From Candidatus Coatesiibacteriota bacterium (GTDB taxonomy: Bacteria > JAFGND01): a stretch of DNA of 64,000 nucleotides. The DNA is taken from NCBI GenBank assembly GCA_016927185.1, contig JAFGND010000044.1, positions 1-64,000 on the forward strand. The letters are read 5' to 3'. Under the pieces are notes generated by a model. The model did no database searches, had not been told where the DNA came from, and saw nothing but the letters and a program-made list of their open reading frames with translations. Position 1 is the first letter of the stretch. Every line of letters begins with the position of its first letter. The translations under genes were made by a program, and so were the position numbers. Positions 18,561-28,600 of this stretch are shown one piece after another.

Positions 18561-19288
18561 TGAAGTATTTGCTGATAGTAATTCTATCCGCTTCATCCCT
18601 TTTTTCAGGAGATAATTATACAGACTATGCACTTTCAGAAACCGTAAATCCTGTAAGAAAAAGTGGCAAGTCACCCAGCATACTTGTAGCAGCTTTGCTT
18701 TCCATGGCAGTTCCTGGTGCTGGTCAGCTCTATTGCGGCAAGAACAGGGGATATTTCTATCTTGCAGCTGAGCTTGCTTTGGATTTCAATTTTGCAAGAA
18801 ACACTTCACTCAGGCTTGATACAATAAGGCGCTACAAGGAATTCGCCCATGTTCATGCAAACGCGAATTACAAGGATGACAACAAGTTCTATGAATACAT
18901 GAAATATTTCCGCTCCAGTGATGAATATAATGAGGCATCAAGACAGGAAGCATGGTATTATTACAATAATCCTGATTATGGCTGGGATAAGCAGACAAGA
19001 GATGAATACTATGATTACTGGAGGGCAGGAGAAGATGATTACTGGTACTGGGATTCCGATGCAAAGATGAAGGAATTCTCATCTATTGTAGACAAATCAA
19101 ACAAGTATGGGCAGAGAGCCAATATTTTTCTTGGATTAATGGCATTGAACCGACTTGCAAGTTCAATTGATGCATTGTTTACAGCGAGAATGCTTAGAAA
19201 CAGGGCAAAGCAAGGCAGATCAAGTCTCTATCCCTCTCCCAGAATTGATCCATTCAAGGCAAAAATAGAACTTGGCTGGAAATTCTAG
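18560..19288 (+). CDS. DUF5683-like envelope protein
   Basis: 242 residues, signal peptide (cut about residue 17). The hydrophobic segment SILVAALLSMAVPGAGQLYCGKNRGYFYLAAE (written here as SILVAALLS ... PGAGQLYCG ... YFYLAAE) matches the DUF5683 / TM2-like PGxGQxY theme. A middle Tyr/Trp/Asp-rich stretch (about 95-165) contains many YYDYW-like clusters, and a second hydrophobic segment is near 180-205. Probably membrane- or outer-membrane-associated. Function unknown. Confidence 0.75.
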   Translation: MKYLLIVILSASSLFSGDNYTDYALSETVNPVRKSGKSPSILVAALLSMAVPGAGQLYCGKNRGYFYLAAELALDFNFARNTSLRLDTIRRYKEFAHVHANANYKDDNKFYEYMKYFRSSDEYNEASRQEAWYYYNNPDYGWDKQTRDEYYDYWRAGEDDYWYWDSDAKMKEFSSIVDKSNKYGQRANIFLGLMALNRLASSIDALFTARMLRNRAKQGRSSLYPSPRIDPFKAKIELGWKF

Positions 19289-19295
19289 AAAAGCT

Positions 19296-19323
19296 TTGAC
19301 ATAAAAAGTAGCATTCTTAATAT
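19296..19323 (+). promoter_or_regulatory. Promoter of the 19335 methyltransferase, leaderless type
   Basis: TTGACA at 19296-19301, 16-base spacer, TAATAT at 19318-19323. The expected transcription start (about 19330-19332) is within a few bases of the ATG at 19335, and no Shine-Dalgarno is present. Confidence 0.6.
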
Positions 19324-19334
19324 TAATTTTTAAA

Positions 19335-20033
19335 ATGGATATCAAATCAATTTATTATGATTCTGAGTATTCTGAAGAATATCTTCTTCATAAAAATCGC
19401 TATCTGAATCCAGATAGATTTCAAGAGCAAAAAATAAAGAATATCAAATCATTGATTTCGAATTCAGATCTTTCAATATTGCTTGATATTGGTTGCGGAA
19501 TAGGTACTATAGCCTTAACTGAATACACTGATGAAAAGACTGTTGTTGGACAGGATTATGCCTTATCTGGTCTTAAAATAGGCTATTCTATAGCAAAAAA
19601 TGAAAAAAAAGAAATATTCTGGATTAAGGGAAGCATTAATTATATGCCATATAATGATGCAACTTTTACTACAATAATAGCTGCTGATCTTTTTGAACAT
19701 CTTGATGATAAAGATAGTGCTTTGCTTCTATCAGAACTGAAAAGAATACTCAAGCGAGAGGGTACATTGGCAATATATAGTCCCAGCAAGGAGCATTTTC
19801 TAGAAAAACTGAAAAAAATGCACATCTTGAAATTAGATGAATCACATATTGGAATGAGAAGTGTAAAGCAAATACAAAAGATTGCAGAGAACGCTGGTTT
19901 CATTACTATTAAATCTTATTATGCAGTTTCACATATCCCAATATTAAAGCAATTTGAAATTATATTTGGAAGAATCCCTTTTATCAAAGGTTTATTTAAA
20001 AGAAGAATTTGTTGGTTAGGTTCACCAAAATAA
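19335..20033 (+). CDS. Class I SAM-dependent methyltransferase
   Basis: 232 residues. Methyltransf_11-type fold: motif I LLDIGCGIGTIAL (about 50-62), acidic loop VVGQDYA, motif IV IIAADLFEHLDD (about 114-125) and motif VI GTLAIYSPS. Substrate unknown; small metabolite or lipid/quinone-like acceptors are common for this type. Codon use is more AT-rich than in the neighbours. Preceded by an apparent leaderless promoter; followed 10 bases later by the 20044 propeller gene. Confidence 0.9.
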   Translation: MDIKSIYYDSEYSEEYLLHKNRYLNPDRFQEQKIKNIKSLISNSDLSILLDIGCGIGTIALTEYTDEKTVVGQDYALSGLKIGYSIAKNEKKEIFWIKGSINYMPYNDATFTTIIAADLFEHLDDKDSALLLSELKRILKREGTLAIYSPSKEHFLEKLKKMHILKLDESHIGMRSVKQIQKIAENAGFITIKSYYAVSHIPILKQFEIIFGRIPFIKGLFKRRICWLGSPK

Positions 20034-20043
20034 GGAGGTTATT

Positions 20044-21447
20044 ATGAAACTGCTCTTTTTGTTGTTTCTTGTACCTGTTTTACTATGGGGAAATGATCCT
20101 GTACCGATGTTCCTTTATAATCCATCTCATAATTCAAGAACTTCCATAGAACTTTACAAGGAAATCGAAGAAGTTAATAGACCAATCAATGTAGACAGCG
20201 ATGTTGATTATGTTTCTGTTGCAGATAACGGAATTCTTTATTTTCTTTCCAGATCTAAAATGTACTGCGCAAACAGAAGAGCTGAAATTCTGTGGTCTAA
20301 AAGCATAGGTAATTATGGGATAAACAATAATCCTTTAATATTGGAAAACGGGAATGTAGTTTTTGCGACATGGGGTGATATCTTCTGTTTTACAAATAAT
20401 GGTGATAGTGTATGGAGGTTCTCATATGCTGGGGAATGTCATAGTGGAATAACCTTGAACTTGAATAACAGATTAGTTTTTGGAGCTGCAATGGGATCTT
20501 CTCCAAGATATTTATATTGCCTGAATGCATCAACTGGTCAGGAGATCTGGAAATATCTTGCTTCAAACGAGATTTTAAGTACACCTGCAACAGATGAAGT
20601 TGGTAATATTATTTTTGGAACACTTGATGGATATACATACAAACTCACTCCACAAGGAACTTTGTCATGGAGAGTAAATATTGGAGGATTACTCTGGAGT
20701 TCTCCCCTGATTGAAGTTGGAACTGGTAATATTTATGAAGGATCGGATTCTGGTCGAATGACTGCCTTGGATAAAGATGGGAATATAAGATGGAGATATA
20801 GTACTGGTGATTTGGTGAGAGCTCACCCTAATTTTAATTTCGATAAAACTGGAGTAATTTTTGGTTCCAGAGATGGCTATTTCAGATGCGTTGACAAGGA
20901 TACCGGAGAACTTAAATGGTCTTATTATACCGGAGGATTGATAGAAGGGGGTAGTGTTATTGAAGCAAATGGTGATATCTTCTTCACAGATTTCAATGGC
21001 TATCTTCACAGACTGGATAAAGATGGGAATAAGAAGAGTTCATATAAAATAAGTTCAACAGTTTCTATAACTGTACCAGCAGTTGATTCTAATCAATATA
21101 TGTATCTCGGTGCAAGAAGTGGTACATTAATTATATTCCGCTTCTACGATCCTACTGATATTAGCTCTTATAAAATATCTGTACCTGAATATAAAACAAC
21201 AAGTATAACACCAAATCCTTTAAGAGACAAAGGAAGACTTAAATTCAATTCAAAAACCACAGGCAATGGTAATCTTTATTTCTATGATTTGAAAGGCAGA
21301 AAACGGGTAACAAACAGTTTCACAGTAAACAAAAAAGGTGATAACACAATCTTTTTCAAAACCAAATTGACCGAAGGTATTTATTTCTGGGAAGCAACTG
21401 TTAACAATGAAAAAATAGGAAGTGGAAAAATAACAGTGATTTATTAA
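20044..21447 (+). CDS. Secreted PQQ-type propeller protein with C-terminal sorting domain
   Basis: 467 residues, strong Shine-Dalgarno (AAGGAGG), signal peptide (cut near residue 16). PQQ-like blades (for example WRFSYAG, WKYLASN, WRYSTGD, WSYYTGG with GT-DG-Y / GS-DG-Y turns) fill about 60-375. The last 85 residues (ITPNPLRDKGRL, YDLKGRK, TEGIYFWEA) match the T9SS type A / FlgD-like sorting domain pattern, as in the 6729 protease, so both may use one outer-membrane secretion route. Probably a surface-binding protein; no enzyme residues seen. Confidence 0.85.
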   Translation: MKLLFLLFLVPVLLWGNDPVPMFLYNPSHNSRTSIELYKEIEEVNRPINVDSDVDYVSVADNGILYFLSRSKMYCANRRAEILWSKSIGNYGINNNPLILENGNVVFATWGDIFCFTNNGDSVWRFSYAGECHSGITLNLNNRLVFGAAMGSSPRYLYCLNASTGQEIWKYLASNEILSTPATDEVGNIIFGTLDGYTYKLTPQGTLSWRVNIGGLLWSSPLIEVGTGNIYEGSDSGRMTALDKDGNIRWRYSTGDLVRAHPNFNFDKTGVIFGSRDGYFRCVDKDTGELKWSYYTGGLIEGGSVIEANGDIFFTDFNGYLHRLDKDGNKKSSYKISSTVSITVPAVDSNQYMYLGARSGTLIIFRFYDPTDISSYKISVPEYKTTSITPNPLRDKGRLKFNSKTTGNGNLYFYDLKGRKRVTNSFTVNKKGDNTIFFKTKLTEGIYFWEATVNNEKIGSGKITVIY

Positions 21448-21453
21448 TTATTC

Positions 21454-21475
21454 AGGAAGCATGCAAATGCTTCCT
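21454..21475. terminator. Terminator hairpin between convergent genes
   Basis: Nine-base-pair stem AGGAAGCAT/ATGCTTCCT closed by a GCAA tetraloop, between the stop of the propeller gene (21447) and that of the SUMF1-like gene, whose stop codon it slightly overlaps. Confidence 0.75.
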
Positions 21476-22325
21476 ATCTCTTCCTCTTGACAATCCTGAA
21501 TCCGACGTTATCATGACCGAATCTGGGATCAGAAGCATTCCTGACTGAGACCTTGAGATATTTTACCTTACTCTGCCAGCTTCCGCCTCGAAGCACATTG
21601 CTTTCAGTCTTTTCGCTGTTGCACGGAAAGCTGTCTGGACTTTCACTATAATAATCCGGCTTATAGTAATCCTTGCACCATTCCCAGACAGTTCCTGTTA
21701 CATCATATAGTCCATAACCATTTGGAGGAAAAGTTCCTGCAGATTTCAATGTTTCATTCCTGTTCCATGTTTTCTCGAATAATGCTTTCTCTGATGAGGG
21801 TGGATCATTTCCCCATGAATAAGTATTCTGTTCCAGTCCTCCCCTTGCAGCTTTTTCCCATTCAGCCTCAGTTGGCAAGTCTCCACCAGCCCACTTTGCA
21901 TATTTGACTGCATCATACCAGCTGACATTGATTACAGGCTGATTAAGAATTTCTTCAAGGCAGTTTCTCCCTTCCCAGAGATTGAACTGGCTGTTTTTTC
22001 CCTCAATATTCACAGGTCCTGCATGACCGGTTTCTGTGATAAATTTCAAATACTGCCTGTTTGATACAGGTTTTGTGTAGATGTGGAATTCATCAAGATA
22101 TACTTTATGAACAGGTTTTTCATCAATATTGCCATCTTCTGATCCCATGAAAAAAGTGCCAGGTGGTATCAATACCATTTCTGCGCCATCCTTTTCATTT
22201 CTCATAATTTCCTGCTTGTATGAACCGACATATCTTGGCTCTTTCTTGCATGAAATAGATGACAAAAGAAAAACGAGTAAGAGTGAGAAAGGAATTATTT
22301 GCGGAAAGGTCAATCCAGAAATCAT
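21474..22325 (-). CDS. SUMF1/FGE-sulfatase-fold lipoprotein without catalytic cysteines
   Basis: 283 residues: signal peptide with lipobox SISC (about residue 26), then a formylglycine-generating-enzyme (C-type-lectin-like) domain recognised by IPPGTFFMGSE, INVSWYDAVKYAKWAGG, LPTEAEWEKAARGG, VWEWCKDYY and VLRGGSWQ ... NVGFR. The two Cys that catalyse formylglycine formation in true FGE (after the RGGS segment) are absent (RGGSWQSKV), so it is likely a structural or ligand-binding member. Last gene of the long minus operon; terminator follows. Confidence 0.88.
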   Translation of the reverse strand: MISGLTFPQIIPFSLLLVFLLSSISCKKEPRYVGSYKQEIMRNEKDGAEMVLIPPGTFFMGSEDGNIDEKPVHKVYLDEFHIYTKPVSNRQYLKFITETGHAGPVNIEGKNSQFNLWEGRNCLEEILNQPVINVSWYDAVKYAKWAGGDLPTEAEWEKAARGGLEQNTYSWGNDPPSSEKALFEKTWNRNETLKSAGTFPPNGYGLYDVTGTVWEWCKDYYKPDYYSESPDSFPCNSEKTESNVLRGGSWQSKVKYLKVSVRNASDPRFGHDNVGFRIVKRKR

Positions 22326-22353
22326 TGCTTAATAAGGTCTTTTTTAGCTGCTT

Positions 22354-22782
22354 TCAAATGCCAACCTTGAACTGGATTGCTATTCTTCCTTTCTGGGGGA
22401 AGCTCTTGAATTCGTATGTTTCAACAAGCTTCTTCACCTTTTCTAAGAATTTCTGGTCAACATATGACTGTATTATTATTTCTTCAGGCTTGCCTGTATC
22501 ATTAAGATAGAATTTTATCAATACGTATCTTATATCTTCGGAATCTTCAAGATTGTCCAGCGCGAGTTTCTTGACTTCATCAGATATCTTGATGCATTCC
22601 TTTTTAATTCCTTCCTTGAGCTCAGCTGGATAATCTTCTTCAGAATTCGGAAAGAAATTCATTTCATCCTTTGCAGTTTTGCTGTGACCGAATTCATCTG
22701 ATGCATCTTCACTCAATAGTGATACCGAGAATGATAGAATGAAAATGAAAATTACTCCAAGTATGATTATTGTTGAACGCAT
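22354..22782 (-). CDS. Secreted/anchored protein with TonB-C-like domain
   Basis: 142 residues with an N-terminal signal anchor (about 5-23). The C-terminal half has the alpha/beta pattern of TonB C-terminal or AgmX/energy-transducer domains: YVLIKFYLNDTGKPEEI, a helix (DQKFLEKVKKLVETY), and a final strand (IAIQFKVG). No TonB Pro-rich spacer. A role in periplasmic contacts is plausible, but function is unknown. Lies 28 bases before the SUMF1-like gene. Confidence 0.6.
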   Translation of the reverse strand: MRSTIIILGVIFIFILSFSVSLLSEDASDEFGHSKTAKDEMNFFPNSEEDYPAELKEGIKKECIKISDEVKKLALDNLEDSEDIRYVLIKFYLNDTGKPEEIIIQSYVDQKFLEKVKKLVETYEFKSFPQKGRIAIQFKVGI

Positions 22783-22827
22783 ATTTTCTCCTTGAAAATT
22801 CCCCTGCTACCTGTTTTTTTAAATATA

Positions 22828-24228
22828 TTATTTAGTCAAGAAAAGTATTGTTTCTTCATAAGGATTATCTCCTTGTTCAGTTCTTTTCGTCACTGCTCTG
22901 TGAAATTCCCTCTCAATCCTCAAGTTGCTTCTTTTGGCTATCTCCTGATAGAGCCTATAGCGATCATTTGCAACTATGAATATTTTAGAATCTTCCTTAA
23001 GGTATTTCCTCAAGTTTATCAAGGATTCTGAAATATTTCGTATATAATCTTCCTGAGCCGACTTTGATTTACCTTTCTTTTTCTGACCTATTTCAAGTGA
23101 ATCATTCCTCTTCAGTCCGAATAATTCATAAGCATAAATATGCTGCTCGTGATAATCTATCTGCCCTACATAAGGAGGAGAAGTAAAAATCCCATCTATC
23201 TTTCTTCCATGAAGATACATTTCAAGATCAACCTGTCTTGAATCATCTTGTATTATTGTTATTTCCTTGTCAGTTCTCAATCTGTCAAATTCCCTTATCC
23301 TTCTTATTGTATCAATACTGTATGTATGGATCTTTACAAGACATTCCTCAATTGGTTTGCACATCCTGTTATGCTTTCTGCACCAGTATTCCTTTCCTGG
23401 AGGAAGCGGAGACTTTGGAGTTGCAAGATCATAATGAGGAATTAATCTTGAAGATCTTATGGATCTGCTTAAAAGCACTTTCAATAAATCCCTGAAATGA
23501 TATTCTCTGATAAGTCTCTTGTAATAAAGCATCTCCAGCAAAGTCCTTCTTGCAAACCATTTCCTTAGATATTCACTATTGCACTCATTCAACAGGCTTT
23601 TCTCAAGATCTCTCATTTTTTCTTCAGGAAACAAACTCAGATCAACATCTTCAGATCTTGTCAGATATTTACTGAATTTCGTAATCCTGCTTTCTATATC
23701 ATTTATCTCTTTTGTAACCTTTTCTATATCATATTTCTGTGTCTTTACTCTTGATATAAGACAGTTAAATTCCGAAATATCTATGCCTATCGAGTTAATT
23801 CCCAGTTCATTGGATTGCACTAAAGTCGTTCCTGAACCCATGAATGGATCAAGGATCAAATCATTTTCCCTGAAAAAACTTTTCAGGAACCATTCAACAA
23901 GCTGGGGAATGAATTTCCCGAGATATGGATGAAGTCTGTGTACATGTTTTGTTCTTTCTGTTTCAGAGATGTCATGAAAACCAAGCCCAATATCAAGTCC
24001 TGAATGATGGTGCTTTTCAAGTCCTTTCTTGACAAGATCAAGAAAAGACTCCAGTTCAGCAATTGATACCCTCAGTTCTCCATTTCTTGCCTTTTGTATC
24101 TTTTTTCCGTTTGTATCGTATTTTGAAATTCTTCCTCTCTGAATGTAATCCCTGATATTGTGAGGTTTTTTCCCTACAATCCTGGCTGCTTCTTCCAGAG
24201 AAACAAGTCTCAATTCACTATTTTTCAT
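22828..24228 (-). CDS. Orphan DNA methyltransferase with N-terminal HTH
   Basis: 466 residues. N-terminal MerR/excisionase-like helix-turn-helix (about 8-35, SLEEAARIVGKKPHNIRDY), then the SAM-binding motif I DPFMGSGTT (127-135) and, 215 residues later, the catalytic motif IV TSPPY (349-353). TSPPY is usual for N4-cytosine (sometimes N6-adenine) amino-methyltransferases. Motif I before IV is the reverse of the order in the classic beta class (PvuII). An inserted Cys/His stretch (CRKHNRMC and a following EEC) may bind zinc. No restriction enzyme is adjacent, so it is probably regulatory or housekeeping. It is 3 bases after proS. Confidence 0.9.
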   Translation of the reverse strand: MKNSELRLVSLEEAARIVGKKPHNIRDYIQRGRISKYDTNGKKIQKARNGELRVSIAELESFLDLVKKGLEKHHHSGLDIGLGFHDISETERTKHVHRLHPYLGKFIPQLVEWFLKSFFRENDLILDPFMGSGTTLVQSNELGINSIGIDISEFNCLISRVKTQKYDIEKVTKEINDIESRITKFSKYLTRSEDVDLSLFPEEKMRDLEKSLLNECNSEYLRKWFARRTLLEMLYYKRLIREYHFRDLLKVLLSRSIRSSRLIPHYDLATPKSPLPPGKEYWCRKHNRMCKPIEECLVKIHTYSIDTIRRIREFDRLRTDKEITIIQDDSRQVDLEMYLHGRKIDGIFTSPPYVGQIDYHEQHIYAYELFGLKRNDSLEIGQKKKGKSKSAQEDYIRNISESLINLRKYLKEDSKIFIVANDRYRLYQEIAKRSNLRIEREFHRAVTKRTEQGDNPYEETILFLTK

Positions 24229-24231
24229 TTA

Positions 24232-25695
24232 TTAATATGACCTTGCAAAAACAGGCATATGTTTTGCCTTATTTTTGCATACTATGCAGTTCTGATTACT
24301 TTCAACAGGAATTCCATTGAAAGGGATAACCCTTGTTATTGCCTTGGTTTCATCCTTAATCTTTGCCTCACAGACAGAATCTCCACACCATGGTGCATAA
24401 ATAAATCCACGTTCTTCCTCAATGATTTTTTTGAATTCCTCATAATCGCAGGTAATCCTTGTATGCTCCTCCCTGTACTTCAATGCCTTGTCATATAATG
24501 CCTTCTGGGCTTCATCAAGTTTTGCCTTTATTGCATCAACTATTCCACTTATGGGAATGCTTGATTTCTCCCTGTCAAGCCTTCTTACGCATACAACCTG
24601 TTGTTTATCATAATCCTTTGGACCGAATTCTATCCTTAAGGGAACTCCCTTTAACTCCCATTCATTGAATTTCCAGCCTGGCCTGTATTCATCCCTGTCA
24701 TCAATCTGAACTGAAACACCAGCTTTCTTAAGTTCATTCGTGATTTCTCTAGCCTTTGCTAACAGTTTTTCACCTGAATCATTCTTGCCAAAGGTAATAG
24801 GAACGATTACTACCTGAACAGGAGCAAGTTTCGGAGGAAGTATCAAGCCATTGTCATCTCCATGAACCATTATTATGCCTCCAATAAGCCTTGTAGATAC
24901 TCCCCATGATGTCTGCCATACATATTTTCTTTGCTGGTCTTCATCCAGAAACATTATATTGAAAGCTTTTGCGAAATTCTGCCCGAGATTGTGGCTTGTA
25001 CCTGCCTGAATAGCCTTTCCATCACCTGCCAGAGCTTCAATTCCATATGTTGCAAGTGCACCTGCGAATTTCTCTGAATCTGTCTTCTGACCGTATATCA
25101 CAGGAATAGCCATGACGTTCTCTGCAAATTCCCTGTATACATCAAGCATTTTCAAAGTCTCTTCCTGTGCTTCTTCATAAGTCCTGTGACATGTATGCCC
25201 TTCCTGCCACAAGAACTCAGTTGTTCGCAGAAACAATCTTGTAACCTTTTCCCATCTGATGACATTTGCCCATTGATTAATAAGTACAGGCAAGTCTCTG
25301 TAGGTTTGTATCCATTTGGAATACATCTCTCCAATAATGGCTTCAGATGTAGGTCTCAAGGCAAGTCTTTCCTCAAGAACATCATTTCCTCCCTGAGTTA
25401 CCCAGGCAACTTCAGGAGCAAATCCTTCAACATGCTCAGCTTCCCTGGTCAGGAAACTTTCAGGAACGAATATCGGAAAATATGCATTAACATGATTTGT
25501 TGCCTTGAAACGCTCGTCAAGCTGGCTCTGGAGTTTTTCCCATATGCCGAATCCGTATGGCATTATCACCTGACAGCCTCTTATTGGAGCGTAATCTGCA
25601 AGCTTAGCTTGTTTGATTACGTCAACATACCATCTGGAAAAATCCTCACTCTTCTTTGTAATATTTCTTACTTCCTGCATATTGTTATCCGACAT
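24232..25695 (-). CDS. proS: Prolyl-tRNA synthetase, archaeal/eukaryotic-type (type 3)
   Basis: Charges tRNA-Pro. 487 residues from the ATG at 25695, chosen because GAAAGGAAAAG lies upstream and MSDNNMQ matches the family start; the frame is open to 25758 but that part lies in the upstream gene. Class II motifs are visible (RPTSEAIIGEMYSKWI; RWEK with FLRTTEFLWQEGHT; HGDDNGL). Ends in the diagnostic C-terminal FARSY with Cys-rich zinc-binding CIVCKNKAK. It lacks the editing insertion of the bacterial long form. Overlaps the CoA activase stop by 11 bases. Confidence 0.98.
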   Translation of the reverse strand: MSDNNMQEVRNITKKSEDFSRWYVDVIKQAKLADYAPIRGCQVIMPYGFGIWEKLQSQLDERFKATNHVNAYFPIFVPESFLTREAEHVEGFAPEVAWVTQGGNDVLEERLALRPTSEAIIGEMYSKWIQTYRDLPVLINQWANVIRWEKVTRLFLRTTEFLWQEGHTCHRTYEEAQEETLKMLDVYREFAENVMAIPVIYGQKTDSEKFAGALATYGIEALAGDGKAIQAGTSHNLGQNFAKAFNIMFLDEDQQRKYVWQTSWGVSTRLIGGIIMVHGDDNGLILPPKLAPVQVVIVPITFGKNDSGEKLLAKAREITNELKKAGVSVQIDDRDEYRPGWKFNEWELKGVPLRIEFGPKDYDKQQVVCVRRLDREKSSIPISGIVDAIKAKLDEAQKALYDKALKYREEHTRITCDYEEFKKIIEEERGFIYAPWCGDSVCEAKIKDETKAITRVIPFNGIPVESNQNCIVCKNKAKHMPVFARSY

Positions 25696-28600
25696 TGCTT
25701 TTCCTTTCTTTCCTGTTATGTTCCATGTACTGTTTTGCCTGATATATGAATGTTTCAAGCCTTGTCACTGCTGAAGCATCCTTGCTTCCATCAAATGCCA
25801 GGTTCAACCATGGTATATTATTGTTATCTTCCCTTACCTTTTTAGAGAGAGATGAAACTATTGTTCCAGGCAAACAACTGAATGGCATTACATTGATTAT
25901 GCCGTGAAGTCCCTCATCAATATAATCTATTGCCTTGCCTACGCTTAGAATTGCCTCTCCCCCCACGCTGTTTTTAAGGTATGGATAGCATTTCTCTAAA
26001 ATTATCTCAGTGTGGGTTTCACCAAGAGGAATTCCAAGTTTCTCGAAGGGCTTCAGAACCTTGTTATGATAGTATTTCTGTATAAGATCCTTTGTGGAAC
26101 CAACGAAATAATTCTTCCAGTCTTTCATCTTCTTGGAATTCACCTTGTACTCATAATTGGTGAAGAATACCCACTCCATAAGCGGTGTTACGATAGATAC
26201 TCCTCCAAAATCCTCTATCCTTCTTGCAATGTAATCATTTGAAAAAGCATTATTCCTTACATATATTTCTCCCACAACACCTATTACAGGTTTCTCCTTC
26301 AAATCAGTCTTTATTCTTGAAAACTTTTCAAAGATTTCCTCCAGGACTTTCTTTATATTCCTCTTCTCCTCAATAGCTTTTTCAACAGTTTTCAAGGCTT
26401 CATTGTAAACTGCATCACTTTCACCCTTGTTCACTTCATAAGGTCTTATTGAACGAAGTATCTTGAGCAGTATATCAACTGTAACCAAACCTGTCCAGCT
26501 AAGTATCTGGAATCTTGCTCCAAGATTGGCAAATTCTGTATAACTATCCTTGCTTGAAGGAGAAATTATCGGTACATCTTCATATCCGGCATCATTGAGA
26601 ACCATTCTCTGAAGTTTATAGTATTGCCCAAATCTGCAGGGGCCATCAGAAGTCATCATCAAGAAGGCATTCTTCTTGCTGTTGAATTCCGGATTCCTGA
26701 GTATTTTCAGCATATCACCTGTTGTCAAAATTGCAGGAAAGCATTCCCTGCCTGATGTGTATCTTCTTCCAATCTCTATGGATTCTTCGTCAGGTTTTGG
26801 CATTACATATGCTTCAATATCAAATGAACGTAATGCGGCTGCAATAAGTACTGCATGATCACACATATATGGAACCCAGATAGTCCTTCCTTCCTTTCTC
26901 GGATAAGTCTTTATCTCCTTGATGGTATAAGGCTGATTATCAACCTTCTTGAGATTCTCTATGCTATCCAGGAAAGCCTCGCATCTTGTAATTGCACCTG
27001 CATCAGCTGAATGCTCATCTATTTCAAGTTGTAGATAAGGCTTGTTATGCATCACCCTGTTGAAGAAATGTGTTATGAAGCTGTCGGGTCCGCATCCAAA
27101 ATTCGTTATATAGAGAGCGAACAATCTTTTATCCTTCTTTATGTAATGACTTGCTGCAAGTATTCTCTGTCCGTATCTCCAGAACATGTTCTTCCAGTAT
27201 GGCGAGATATCAACCTCTGACAAAGGCAAAAAATCTATTGGAATTGGAAGCATTTTCAGGTTTCTCAGTTTCTCAGGGATATTTAGATTCAGTCCCTCAT
27301 CACAGCCGTTATAAGGTCTGCTTACTACTACAATAGCTTTTTCATCCTTTCCAAGACCTGCAAGAACCTCCGTTCCTCTTGCAATCAATAAGCTCCTGAA
27401 AGCTTTCTGCTTCCTGCCTGCCTTTTCCATTGCTTTTTTTATCTGATTCTTTTTGATCTTGAATGGTTCAAGGCAAGTTTCAAGCTCTTTAATGAATTGT
27501 TTCTCGGACTTAATGAAACTCAAGACAGGTGTCAAAATAGGGATATTCTTAATTCTGTCACTTAATGCAGATTTTATAAGGTAAGGACATGCTTGTACAT
27601 ATGGACAGGCAGAACCCTCTTTCATTTTATGCTCGGATTCCACCTCAGTTATGCTTGGAAGAAATATCGCATCAATTTGCTTTCCTAGCAGATTCAAGAC
27701 ATGCCCGTGCGCAACTTTTACAGGGAAACATGTCTCGGCAACTGCACTTTCAACTCCGTTTCTTATTATCTCCTTTGTTGTCTTGTCACTTAAAACTATT
27801 TTAAAATCAAGTTCTTCAAAAAACTTCTGCCAGTATGGAAACTGCTCATGGAAAAGAAGCATCCTTGGAATTCCTATAACTGGTCCGCTTGCATTATGAT
27901 TCTTGAGACCTTCAAGAAGCCATTTTTCCCTTTCAGCGAAAAGATCAGGTAAGTCATTTTGCATCTTTGCCTTGTTTACTTCAAATTTCTCGCATCTTGA
28001 ACCATAAAAGAGAGGCTTCTCTCCTTCCAGTTTAACCCTGCTTATTGTACAGTTATTTGAACACTCAGTACATTCAAATGAATCAAGAGTATATTTCCTG
28101 GTTCCCAGATCAAAACCCTTGAACCTTGTTTGTCTCTTATTCTTGAGCATATCCCTGTGTGCAAGTATTGCTGCCCCAATTGCACCAGTCACGTCATGAT
28201 GAGGCGGAACAATTATTTCCTTGCCGGTGACATTCCTGAATGCCGCTAAAACTCCCTTATTGAATGCAGTTCCTCCCTGAAAGAATATCTTGTTCCCGAT
28301 TTTCCTGTCACCAACTACTTTGTTCAAATAATTATTTACTATAGAGTATGAAAGACCTGATGCAAGATTATCCGTTTGTGCTCCAAGATGAAGGTAATGC
28401 CTGAGACTTGTTTCTATGAAAACAGTGCATCTGTCTCCCATGTTGATTGGGTTTTGCGATGAAAGAGCAAGTTCAGAGAACTCCTTCTTTATATTTATTC
28501 CAAGTCTTTCAGCCTGTTCTTCAAGAAAAGAACCTGTCCCGGCAGCACAAACCTTGTTCATCTCGAAATCAATTACAACCCCGTTATCTATGGAAATGTA

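Noticed and set aside
25186-25749. 187-residue plus-strand ORF
   Set aside because: Antisense to proS and the activase end; no family likeness.
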